Origin: an uncultured Clostridia bacterium
GTDB lineage: Bacteria > Bacillota > Clostridia > Oscillospirales > Ruminococcaceae
NCBI GenBank assembly: GCA_946498095.1
Contig: CAMMMX010000020.1
Location: 1-55,764 of the forward strand
Direction: 5' to 3'
DNA length: 55,764 nt
Shown: positions 25,258 to 33,365 of the stretch, one piece after another
Layout of the letters: every line of letters begins with the position of its first letter
Position numbering within the stretch: the stretch's first letter is position 1
Program-made: the position numbers and the translations under genes
The notes under the pieces: model-generated
What the model was told of the DNA's origin: nothing
The model's input: the letters and a program-made list of their open reading frames with translations, nothing else
Database searches by the model: none

Positions 25258-26343
25258 TTATGCCTGTATCAGGGACTGCTGTGCCGATAGCACACCTGCC
25301 GCTTGGTCGACATCCGTCCGGATGATCGCACACAAATCCTTTGCAAGCGACGCGAACGTCGGCTGCTGATTGACGCTTTCAACCAGTTCAATCCACTCCG
25401 GTGGAATCGCTTTTGCGCCACAGAACGCACCAGCAATTGCTCCTCCCACGGAAGCGGATGAATCGTTGTCTCGCCCGAAATTGACGCACCCCTCTACCGT
25501 CTTGACATAATCGCCATCCGCCGCTAGGAACATGCAGACTGCTATCGCCAAACTTTCCGATCCGTCTACACAAAACTGCTGACACACCGTACCATATAGT
25601 TCCTCTCTCAAAGTCTTTACATTGCGATGACGCAGAGCAATAGGCTCCACGGCCTCCAACAACGACTCGTTTCGCCGCGCAATATAGCGGTAAAGGTCTC
25701 CTCCACTCCAACGCGGACCTTCCACTCGTGATCTATGCTTAGCCACTGCTTGCTTGGCCGCTTGTATGGCATCTACTGGTGTCCTACCCGGAATCATCGC
25801 AGCAGCAATAGCAGCGGCAGCAATGGCAGCAGAATATCTGGAATATCCCTCTGAAATGAACATCGCCTCAAAAGCAGTATCATGCGCCTTTTGCGGATCG
25901 CAAGGATGGATGGCACCGTAAGGCGCGATTCCCATAATTGCAGCGTTCACCGGATGCCCGCCAAACGCCTGCTTTTCATCGCCGTAAATCCCTTTTAGAT
26001 AGTATTCTTCCAGGAAGGCTTTTGGGAAACCCTCCTGTGCATGTTCGAACGCGTGTGCATACGCCCGGCGTAAATCAGTAGCCGAACATGCACCACCACG
26101 CTCCACAAAGGACATGCAGAAAAACTTCGACATCCGGCTGTCATCGGTGTGGGTTCCCGCAGCACGTGACCAAGGTCCGTGCTCACTGAGTTTCAGGCTC
26201 TCCGGATACTCCATCAAGGAATCTACCCAACCATGTACCCGCTCAATTTCACTGTAATGCCACATTTCGACCGGCCCGCCCATGGCGTCCCCAATCGCAG
26301 CACCGATTAGTGCCCCATACACCTTATCATAAAGTTTGTCCAT
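25258..26343 (-). CDS. ADP-ribosylglycohydrolase family protein
   Basis: The 361-residue protein has the DraG/ARH fold signatures: GALIGAAIGDAMGGPVE at the start, THTDDSRM with metal-binding Thr-Asp-Asp, and GRDNDSSASVGGAIAGAFCGA late with the second Asp pair. Members remove ADP-ribose from proteins or small molecules, and some act on nucleoside-like substrates. Downstream gene order places it after the radical SAM and PadR genes on the same strand, 50 bp from the radical SAM gene, suggesting one operon. Confidence 0.88.
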   Translation of the reverse strand: MDKLYDKVYGALIGAAIGDAMGGPVEMWHYSEIERVHGWVDSLMEYPESLKLSEHGPWSRAAGTHTDDSRMSKFFCMSFVERGGACSATDLRRAYAHAFEHAQEGFPKAFLEEYYLKGIYGDEKQAFGGHPVNAAIMGIAPYGAIHPCDPQKAHDTAFEAMFISEGYSRYSAAIAAAAIAAAMIPGRTPVDAIQAAKQAVAKHRSRVEGPRWSGGDLYRYIARRNESLLEAVEPIALRHRNVKTLREELYGTVCQQFCVDGSESLAIAVCMFLAADGDYVKTVEGCVNFGRDNDSSASVGGAIAGAFCGAKAIPPEWIELVESVNQQPTFASLAKDLCAIIRTDVDQAAGVLSAQQSLIQA

Positions 26344-26393
26344 ATTTTCTCGCTCCTTTTCTTTTGTTCAATAGGTTCTATATACCCATCTTT

Positions 26394-27443
26394 CTAAACG
26401 GATTTCGTTTGTCTGAGATAGTCAAATGTCAGCGGGATTTTGGACTCGTCTCCACGGCGGATATAGTCAAAACCGCATTCAAACAGCATACGCCGGCAGG
26501 CCGCCAGATCCATCCCTCTTCCCTGAGACGTTTCCTCGTGCAGGTCGCGTGGATTGACGCCGCTTTCTGCTGTTATGATGTTCGCACCCGAGATGTAGCC
26601 CAGCAAGTTCGGTTCATGAATCCCCATATACATCATTGTCTTGACATTGAACGACGCAAGCGCGACGACCGCCGCTATCTGTGCCAGCCTCAGGTCGCTG
26701 ATCTGTCCGTGTACGGCAAGCGGCGTGCCCTCCACTGCAACGCGGCGCATCGCTGCGTGCTGTGTAATCCCCATATCAATCCCGATGAACATGTTTTCCA
26801 CCAGCTGTTCGGGGGTGTGCTCCGGTCCGATTGGTTCACAGCAGGTATACAGCTCCAGTCCAGCGTCAAGCGCGTTATGCATCGTTCTGACCCGCTGTTT
26901 CGGATCGAGTGATGTATCCATCCCTTCTCCAATCCGGCAGACGTGGTAAACGCCAGTAACGCCAGCTTTCTTCATTTCGACAAAGGCTTCCCGCTCCGTA
27001 TCCCCTACATTAACCCAAATCTGCGTAGTCGGCGGTGCAATCCGCTTAGATAGCGCAACCGCATGCAACAGATGTTCCAAATCATAGTCATGCATGGTCA
27101 GCAAATAAAGCCCGTACAAGTCCCCCCCGTCACAGAAACTGTGTACCTGCCGCTCCAACTCTTCGTCGTCCATTTTTGACGATTTAAAATGTGTGTGATC
27201 CTTCCCGAACGAGCAGAATCTACAGTTTCCCTCGCAGCCGGACACCTCAACCCCAATCTGCCCAAGGATAATCGCAGAATTTTCGCTTTTCCGCCTCAAA
27301 AGCGTATCTGCTGCAGTGCGGATCGCCGCGGCTTCCGGCGACGCCTGCGGAAAGGTCAATAGGTAAACGCAGTCCTCTTTTCCCGGCGACACACCCCCAA
27401 ACGCGCGTTCCAGGATTTCTGATACCCTTTTATCCAGCTTCAT
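26394..27443 (-). CDS. BioB-like radical SAM protein
   Basis: The 349-residue protein has CEGNCRFCSF (CxxxCxxC) at about residues 69-76, a TIM-barrel pattern (LYLLTMHDYDLEHLLHAV, VNVGDTEREAFVEMKKAGVTGVYH in pieces) and a C-terminal half like the biotin-synthase associated domain. It lacks features that would name it BioB, HydE or ThiH. The neighbours are a PadR regulator upstream and an ADP-ribosylglycohydrolase downstream, with no biotin or hydrogenase genes, so its product is unknown. Confidence 0.82.
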   Translation of the reverse strand: MKLDKRVSEILERAFGGVSPGKEDCVYLLTFPQASPEAAAIRTAADTLLRRKSENSAIILGQIGVEVSGCEGNCRFCSFGKDHTHFKSSKMDDEELERQVHSFCDGGDLYGLYLLTMHDYDLEHLLHAVALSKRIAPPTTQIWVNVGDTEREAFVEMKKAGVTGVYHVCRIGEGMDTSLDPKQRVRTMHNALDAGLELYTCCEPIGPEHTPEQLVENMFIGIDMGITQHAAMRRVAVEGTPLAVHGQISDLRLAQIAAVVALASFNVKTMMYMGIHEPNLLGYISGANIITAESGVNPRDLHEETSQGRGMDLAACRRMLFECGFDYIRRGDESKIPLTFDYLRQTKSV

Positions 27444-27486
27444 CTTTTTCCATTCCTTTCATACGGCCAAGCATTTATTATCTCTT

Positions 27487-27879
27487 TTACAAAGTGTTTT
27501 CCATTCCAACAGTATCTAAGATCCGACGCATCAGTTCATCGATGCCATCCCTGTAGCCCCGAAGCGTTGTATACCAAGATCGCAAACATTCCCGCCCCTG
27601 CGGTGTGATCCCATACACCTTACGGATCCCCGCATCGGTATGCTGCTGAAAAGAGGATAACAGCCCGCCCTCCTCCATTCGTTTCAGCATCCGATACAAT
27701 CCCGTCGGATCAAGCGGCTGCTCCCCCGCAGTCGGAACTATGGAGGCGCCGGAAAGCTGTTTGAGAATCGAAAAGCCATGCTGCGGCGCCTGGTAAACTG
27801 CCAGCAACACCGCTGGTTGGACAAAACGCTCCAGATAGAATCCTTTGCACGCACACTTCCCCTCTCTTCGCCGCGGCAT
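27487..27879 (-). CDS. PadR family transcriptional regulator with N-terminal Cys pair
   Basis: The 130-residue protein has the PadR winged helix: FVQPAVLLAVYQAPQHGFSILKQL, then LDPTGLYRMLKRMEEGGLLSS and RKVYGITPQGRECL. A CACKG cysteine pair near residue 10 precedes the helix, as in a subgroup of PadR proteins that may bind metal or an Fe-S cluster. ATG 27879 follows GGGAGG; a GTG lies one codon earlier. It heads the minus-strand group with the radical SAM and DraG-like genes and probably regulates it. Confidence 0.8.
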   Translation of the reverse strand: MPRRREGKCACKGFYLERFVQPAVLLAVYQAPQHGFSILKQLSGASIVPTAGEQPLDPTGLYRMLKRMEEGGLLSSFQQHTDAGIRKVYGITPQGRECLRSWYTTLRGYRDGIDELMRRILDTVGMENTL

Positions 27880-28006
27880 CACATGTTCCCTCCCTTTCAG
27901 ATAATGGAGCCTATTAGACTATGTCTAATATTATAAACTCATTTCTCAATAGCGTATTGTGCAACGGTGCGATAAATTGTATTTTTTTATGGGGATTTCA
28001 AAACAC

Positions 28007-28035
28007 TTGACTTTCTTCTGAAAATACTTTATAAT
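28007..28035 (+). promoter_or_regulatory. Promoter of the GntR-ABC operon
   Basis: TTGACT (28007-28012), 17 bp, TATAAT (28030-28035). The operator begins at the next base. Confidence 0.85.
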
Positions 28036-28066
28036 TTAAGTGTGATATCACAGATATCACACTTAA
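28036..28066. promoter_or_regulatory. Perfect 14-bp inverted-repeat operator
   Basis: TTAAGTGTGATATC (28036-28049) and GATATCACACTTAA (28053-28066) flank ACA. It covers the expected start site and resembles the long dyads bound by YtrA-type GntR repressors. Confidence 0.85.
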
Positions 28067-28104
28067 GCGCCACGGCCGGGCGCACAATAGGGAGGTGAAA
28101 CGCC

Positions 28105-28476
28105 ATGATGGTTACCATTGATTTGCGCAGCCGGGTACCCATTTACGAGCAGATTAAAAACCAAATTCTAGAACTCATTCTGCTTGGCGTACTCAAGCCT
28201 CATGACCAGCTGCCGTCAATTCGTGCCCTTGCACTGGATCTCAAACTGAATGTCAACACCGTCAAACGGGCATTTCAGGATCTGGAAGCTGCAGGAGTAA
28301 CCTACACGCTTCCGGGGCGTGGCAGCTTCATTGCGGAAAATGCGTTGGAAAATAACCAGCTGAAAGGAAAAGCTCTTCAGGAAATCCGTGACGCAGTGCT
28401 CAGCGGGCGCGCCAATGGTATTGAAAAGGACGAAATCCTCGCGCTGGTAGAAAGCATATACCAAGATGAAAAATGA
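28105..28476 (+). CDS. GntR family regulator, YtrA subfamily
   Basis: The 123-residue protein consists of a GntR winged helix (VPIYEQIKNQILELILLGVLKPHDQLPSIRALALDLKLNVNTVKRAFQDLEAAG in pieces) with only a short C-terminal helix pair, the YtrA type that lacks a large ligand domain. GGAGGTG precedes ATG 28105. It stands first in an operon with an ABC ATPase and a large permease, under a promoter that carries a perfect dyad, so it most likely represses its own operon until an envelope or antibiotic signal appears. Confidence 0.9.
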   Translation: MMVTIDLRSRVPIYEQIKNQILELILLGVLKPHDQLPSIRALALDLKLNVNTVKRAFQDLEAAGVTYTLPGRGSFIAENALENNQLKGKALQEIRDAVLSGRANGIEKDEILALVESIYQDEK

Positions 28477-28529
28477 GCAATCTGACCGCCTTACGATAAC
28501 ACAGAGCGGTCAAAGAAAGGTGAGAGAGT

Positions 28530-29429
28530 ATGATTACGGTGAACAATGTCCGAAAAGACTTCGGCAGCTTTACCGCGTTAAAAGACGTCTCCTGTAATGT
28601 CGGAAACGGTTCCATTTATGGGCTGGTCGGCTACAACGGCAGCGGAAAGACGACGCTTCTAAAGATCATCAGCGGCGTTTACGAACCCGACGAAGGCGGC
28701 GTACTGATAAACGGCGGCATGGTTTTCGACAACGAAACTGTCAAACGTCGGATCTTTTTCGTGCCCGACGATCTGTTTTTCCTGCCGCAGGCCAGCTTGC
28801 AGAGAATGGCACGCTTCTATACAGGCTACTACCCCCAGTTCAGTATGGAAACCTTCCACAAACTGGTGGAGATGTTTGAGCTCAGCCCACGCAAGCGCAT
28901 CAACGGCTTTTCCAAAGGGATGCAGAGGCAGGCAGCGCTCATCCTGGCACTGTCGGCACGGCCGGACTGCCTGCTGTTGGATGAGTCCTTCGACGGGTTG
29001 GATCCGGTCAAGCGCTCTTTGGTTCGTCAGGTTTTGACGGAACTGATTGTCGAACGTGACACCAGCGTCATTATCTCTTCTCATAACCTGCGGGAACTGG
29101 AGGACTTATGCGACCATATCGGGCTGATGAACCAGAAGCATATCGTCATGGAGTGTGGTATTGGAGACGTTAGCGCCAACCGCAATAAATTCCGTATTGC
29201 TTTCCAGGACGAATTCCCGAAAAACCTGTTGGACGGTATCCCTCACCGCAATGAGGAACGCAGCGGCAAAATCCTGACTTTTGTCGCAACCGGAGATCCG
29301 GACGAAATTACCGCCAAGCTGTCGACGTTCCACCCCGCGCTGCTGGAAATCATCCCCCTGAGCCTGGAAGAGGTATTCCTGTCAGAAATGGAGGCCAAAA
29401 GTTATGATTTTACCGATCTCTTCAAATAA
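28530..29429 (+). CDS. ABC transporter ATP-binding protein
   Basis: The 299-residue ATPase has Walker A (GYNGSGKTT), an ABC signature (FSKGMQRQA), Walker B (LLLDESFDGLD) and the switch histidine (SSHNL). The ~80 residues after that form a regulatory tail. It resembles YtrB-type exporters next to YtrA regulators. The 3-prime end overlaps the permease start by 26 bp, and GGAGG for the permease lies within it. Confidence 0.92.
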   Translation: MITVNNVRKDFGSFTALKDVSCNVGNGSIYGLVGYNGSGKTTLLKIISGVYEPDEGGVLINGGMVFDNETVKRRIFFVPDDLFFLPQASLQRMARFYTGYYPQFSMETFHKLVEMFELSPRKRINGFSKGMQRQAALILALSARPDCLLLDESFDGLDPVKRSLVRQVLTELIVERDTSVIISSHNLRELEDLCDHIGLMNQKHIVMECGIGDVSANRNKFRIAFQDEFPKNLLDGIPHRNEERSGKILTFVATGDPDEITAKLSTFHPALLEIIPLSLEEVFLSEMEAKSYDFTDLFK

Positions 29430-31638
29430 ATCGGAAAGCGCGTCCGTCTGCCGCCACTCCTATTGGTGCGCGCTGAAGCTCAACCTGCCAATTGGCGTTA
29501 TGATGACAATACTCTTATCCCTATGCAGCGTGTTACCGGTCATTAGCTACATTACGAACCCATATTTTAACGGTACCGATCAATACCGATCCAATTACCA
29601 TTATATGCTTTTACGGGATTTCGGGCCGATTATCTACGGTTATATGGTTCTCATCATTGCTTGTGTCGCTGGTATCACTACCTTTGCTTTCTTATTCAAG
29701 AAAAACAGCACAAACCTCTACTTTTCTCTAGGGATCTCCCGTCGGAAACTTTTTCTGACGCGCTACCTGGCCGCTCTAACCATGCTACTTCTCCCCATTA
29801 TCATTACGCTCTCCACCAACTTAATCATCAACCTTTTGTCGTTCGGCTCTTCTCTGGCGTTATGGAAAAGCTTCTTCTCGCTGCTTGCGCTGTTTGTGAT
29901 ATCCGCAGTCGTAGGGTTATCGGTCTCCTGCGCCGTCTGTGCCGCCTGTGGAACAATCATCGGTGCTGCTGGCATGCTGACAGTGGTCATGATTGCACCT
30001 ACTATACTGAAATTCTGCATGAGTTGGTTTGTCCCGGCATTTCTCTGGGGAAACGCCCCTTACCACCTTCCCAACACCCTTGAGAAGCTGCTGACTTTTA
30101 TAAACCCATTCCATTACCTTCCCTATACCGCTATGGGAATTGCCTATCTTCCCACAAAAGAAAACGACACGGCAATGAGCTTTGATCCGATTCCCTTCAG
30201 AGTCGTTGGGACTATCTTATGGGCGGGCATTGCAGTGGCTGCGTTTCTCCTTGCATTCCACGTGTTCAGCAAACGCCGCGCTGAAATCTGTGGCTCGATT
30301 CACTGTAACCGTACCTTGAATTTTATCGCTACGTTCATCACGCAGGCCCTTGGTATCGGTATGCTCCTGTCCTTCCCGCCGGTACGGGAAAGCGTCCCGT
30401 TAGCGCTGTTGCTGTGCGTCGGCATCGTAGCCGTGATTGCGGTGCTGGATCTTATCTTGCTACGCTTTCTTTCTCAAGATAAAACTGTACGTACCTCCGA
30501 CGTCGCCGTATATCCGGTTCAAGCTGGGATCTACCTGGCAGTAGCTATTCTTCTGTTGACAGGCGGCTTTGGCTATACCAACTACCTTCCCCCGTTGGAC
30601 AGCGTTGAAAATGTGACGATTTCCTACCCTGGAGCACCGGAGACCTTCCTAGCCAGCCAATATAACGGGTACACCACAAATGACAAAGGAGTCGTGGAAC
30701 ATTTCTGCAATACCACTGTGACATTGGAAACGCCCGACGAGCTGAAGCTTATCCAGGAGCTGCACCGTGAAATTGCCAAAGCAGGAAAGCATTCCATTTC
30801 TAACGGGCAGTACGCACAACAACCGGAGAAGTATACTGTACGTTTCGATTTCGAAGTTTCATACGCGATGAAAGACGGTACGTCGCTTCAACGCACATTC
30901 AGCGGCGTCCCTGCATCCTTTCTGGAAAAGCTACTCTCCATAGACGAAACGGATTCTTTTACAAGAACACAAACAGACGCTTACCAAACACTTATCCTGC
31001 AGATGAAAGACGAAACCGCCCCCTATGACATTTTCCTGTCTGACATATATTTCTCAAACCCCTATGAATACAACGCGTCCGATGCAGAAAAAAGCGCCTT
31101 GATTGATGCTCTCAGTCAGGACTTAGCTGCACAGACAGTACAGGATCGGTACTTCAGCGAAGAAAAAGCACTCGGTATCGTTCACCTTCTAGGCAAGGAT
31201 GACTTTGACTACTATTATGGAACGGAACCTGACGAAACACTCCCCCACCCCAATTGGGACGGAAAGGCGCAGAACCGGATTTTTATTACGCCGGCCTTCA
31301 CCCACACGATCGCCTTTTTGAAGGAACAGGGGCTGTATGACCGCCTCAGCTTCCATGGTGAAATTGACGCGGTCAACATACAGGATTACAACATTAATTC
31401 CGACTTATACTGGGGCGGAAATAAACGGCAATATTTCAGCGAGAACTATCATATGTATGATGCTGGTTCCGATTTTGACATCACCAATACTGAAGAAATA
31501 AACACCCTGCTGGAAATTGCCCGCAGTACCTATTTTGCTACGGAAGGGGGAAAGATCCTCAACGTCCATATCAAAGACCGGGAAGGCTTCGTGACTTTGT
31601 TCATTCCCTATCAGGATTTACCTGGTTTTGTAAAATAA
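29404..31638 (+). CDS. ABC transporter permease with large extracellular domain
   Basis: The 744-residue protein begins with about six transmembrane segments (to about residue 300), has two or three more around 310-400, and then a ~340-residue soluble C-terminal part (DSVENVTISYPGAPETF onward) likely outside the cell. This resembles fusions of YtrC/YtrD-type membrane proteins with a sensing or substrate-binding domain. The ATPase upstream overlaps it. The substrate is unknown; export or response to cell-wall-active compounds is inferred from related operons. Confidence 0.82.
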   Translation: MILPISSNKSESASVCRHSYWCALKLNLPIGVMMTILLSLCSVLPVISYITNPYFNGTDQYRSNYHYMLLRDFGPIIYGYMVLIIACVAGITTFAFLFKKNSTNLYFSLGISRRKLFLTRYLAALTMLLLPIIITLSTNLIINLLSFGSSLALWKSFFSLLALFVISAVVGLSVSCAVCAACGTIIGAAGMLTVVMIAPTILKFCMSWFVPAFLWGNAPYHLPNTLEKLLTFINPFHYLPYTAMGIAYLPTKENDTAMSFDPIPFRVVGTILWAGIAVAAFLLAFHVFSKRRAEICGSIHCNRTLNFIATFITQALGIGMLLSFPPVRESVPLALLLCVGIVAVIAVLDLILLRFLSQDKTVRTSDVAVYPVQAGIYLAVAILLLTGGFGYTNYLPPLDSVENVTISYPGAPETFLASQYNGYTTNDKGVVEHFCNTTVTLETPDELKLIQELHREIAKAGKHSISNGQYAQQPEKYTVRFDFEVSYAMKDGTSLQRTFSGVPASFLEKLLSIDETDSFTRTQTDAYQTLILQMKDETAPYDIFLSDIYFSNPYEYNASDAEKSALIDALSQDLAAQTVQDRYFSEEKALGIVHLLGKDDFDYYYGTEPDETLPHPNWDGKAQNRIFITPAFTHTIAFLKEQGLYDRLSFHGEIDAVNIQDYNINSDLYWGGNKRQYFSENYHMYDAGSDFDITNTEEINTLLEIARSTYFATEGGKILNVHIKDREGFVTLFIPYQDLPGFVK

Positions 31639-31651
31639 AGAGAACTACGTC

Positions 31652-31703
31652 AGGGACGCTGGGAGACAACGCCTAGGAAGGGCGTGTCCCTAACAGCGTC
31701 CCT
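31652..31703. repeat. Long hairpin with CAGGGACGC-type ends
   Basis: AGGGACGCTG (31652-31661) pairs perfectly with CAGCGTCCCT (31694-31703), with an inner ACGCC/GGGCGT helix. No T run follows. It may end the ABC operon transcript, or be a small repeat element; a similar word occurs at 47208 and, inverted, at 48039. Confidence 0.5.
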
Positions 31704-31735
31704 ATTGTGTGGTATGAGCACTGCTACAGGCTTTC

Positions 31736-31764
31736 TTGCATTTTGATAGGGAGAATGTTATAAT
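31736..31764 (+). promoter_or_regulatory. Promoter of the YwaF-like gene
   Basis: TTGCAT (31736-31741), 17 bp, TATAAT (31759-31764). Confidence 0.75.
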
Positions 31765-31836
31765 AAAAACGTTTGTGGCAGTTTTCCTGCTATCATTCGA
31801 CTGTTTTGGGCCTTGAAAGGATGAGTTTTACGAATC

Positions 31837-32607
31837 ATGGACGCTATTTCTCTCTTTTTCTCTGATCAAGTCGGACTGCATTTTTCGTTATTCGGCCTGC
31901 ACCACCTTTTGCTCCTAGGTGTAACGGCAGGAGCCATTTTGTTCTTTTATCTCTGCCAGGACAGGCTGAAGCAGTGGAAGCATAAAGAGTGCATCCGCTA
32001 TATCGTCCCCATAATCATGTTCCTGAATATGGCGGTATACTACACCGAACTCGCGCTGCGGGGACGGTATACCTGGCGTTCCCATCTACCGCTGCATTTT
32101 TGTTTCATTACAGGCTATCTGTTCATGTTTACCCTGATAACCGGTAGCCGTAAGCTGTATAGCGTCGTCTACTTTTTTACCTTTGTCGGACCGCTGCCCG
32201 CCATGCTGTTACCGGACCTGACACAAGGGGCCGACCGATTTATCTTCTGGCAATTTTTCTTGAGCCACCACCTGATGCTGATTACGAGCGTCTATTGCTT
32301 CCTCGTGCTGGAATACCGCGTGACGAAAAAAAGCATGTATGCCGCTATGATCACCGGCAGCGGCATCTTTTTTATCATGTACCTGTTTAATCAGATTTTC
32401 GGTACCAATTACATCATGTCCAACGAATTGCCCAAGCACATCCTCAAACTCTTCCCCTTCCTACGCTACTTCAACTACCCAGTATTCTGGCTCATTCTGA
32501 CCGGCTTGGCGATGATCGGCCTATCCTATATCCCAGTACATTATTATAACCGCAATCATCCACGCCGTTTACCCGTATCGCCGCTACAAAACGAACAGGC
32601 ATCCTGA
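31837..32607 (+). CDS. TIGR02206 (YwaF-like) membrane protein
   Basis: The 256-residue protein has six or seven transmembrane helices and the family hallmarks: HHLLLLGVTAGAILFFY, the LPLHFCFITGYLFMF block and FWQFFLSHHLMLITS with paired histidines. The family is found across Bacillota with unknown function. It has its own SigA-like promoter and is followed by a perfect convergent terminator. Confidence 0.85.
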   Translation: MDAISLFFSDQVGLHFSLFGLHHLLLLGVTAGAILFFYLCQDRLKQWKHKECIRYIVPIIMFLNMAVYYTELALRGRYTWRSHLPLHFCFITGYLFMFTLITGSRKLYSVVYFFTFVGPLPAMLLPDLTQGADRFIFWQFFLSHHLMLITSVYCFLVLEYRVTKKSMYAAMITGSGIFFIMYLFNQIFGTNYIMSNELPKHILKLFPFLRYFNYPVFWLILTGLAMIGLSYIPVHYYNRNHPRRLPVSPLQNEQAS

Positions 32608-32824
32608 ACGCATATAAAGACCACCCGTATGGTGCCTACCGGAAGCGGCCCTCTTTGCGGCGGACGCTGGAGGAAGCGAACACGAACCTCGCTATCGATA
32701 GATCATCGGATACCCGTTGAACCAATTCCCTCCCGACGTCCGAAATGCGTCTCAAAACAGCGGACGGAGAACATCCCTCGTGCGCACCGCTCTACTAGAG
32801 CTCCTGTGCACAGCAATGAAAATG

Positions 32825-32860
32825 CAAAATGGCGACGGATAATAATCCGTCGCCATTTTG
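32825..32860. terminator. Perfect bidirectional terminator
   Basis: CAAAATGGCGACGGAT (32825-32840) and ATCCGTCGCCATTTTG (32845-32860) form a 16-bp stem with loop AATA, between convergent genes. The 215 bp before it (32608-32824) contain nothing I recognise. Confidence 0.9.
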
Positions 32861-32891
32861 TCAGGCCATTCTATCAACAGACTCTATTCGC

Positions 32892-33365
32892 TCACACTTC
32901 CTGCGCATAGGAAACCATCTCTTGATCGCCGCTTTGCTTTTGACACTCCTTGCCGTTTAACGCATCCAGCATCAAATAGAGAAGCTCCAGGACACTGCGG
33001 AAATCTTCCACCTTTTTTCCGTCGAGCCATTCCACCCGGCCCTGCCAACTGGCATTTTGACGGAAATAGACATGAATGATAAATCCGCCTTTGCCTTTTC
33101 TACCATCGGCTGCATGAGGAAAAAGCGTCCTCCCATGAACTGGTTGCTCCTGTGGGACGTCGACAGAAAAGAATCTCCGTATCTCATGCGTTTTTTGCGG
33201 AATTTTCAATTCATCAAACTGCCGTTCCAGTTTCAGTACCAACTCCGCAAAGCTGAAAAAAGGTATTTCCTGTGCTTGAAGCGGTGTGAAAAAACGTCCG
33301 CTTAAATCATAGGCGCTGTACTGTTCTACCGATACCAAAATCCTATTCGCCTGCGCCGTTATCAT
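32892..33365 (-). CDS. Hypothetical protein at the end of the fibre operon
   Basis: This 157-residue protein starts at ATG 33365, nine bases after GGAG; the start lies inside the end of the leucine-rich-repeat gene (overlap of 23 bp), so they are translationally coupled. It has no signal peptide or membrane segment. Aromatic-rich blocks (YSAYDLSGRFFTPLQ, GGFIIHVYFRQNASWQGRVEWLDGK in pieces) suggest a small alpha/beta domain. I do not recognise the family. Its position suggests it may be unrelated to the fibre yet co-transcribed. Confidence 0.65.
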   Translation of the reverse strand: MITAQANRILVSVEQYSAYDLSGRFFTPLQAQEIPFFSFAELVLKLERQFDELKIPQKTHEIRRFFSVDVPQEQPVHGRTLFPHAADGRKGKGGFIIHVYFRQNASWQGRVEWLDGKKVEDFRSVLELLYLMLDALNGKECQKQSGDQEMVSYAQEV

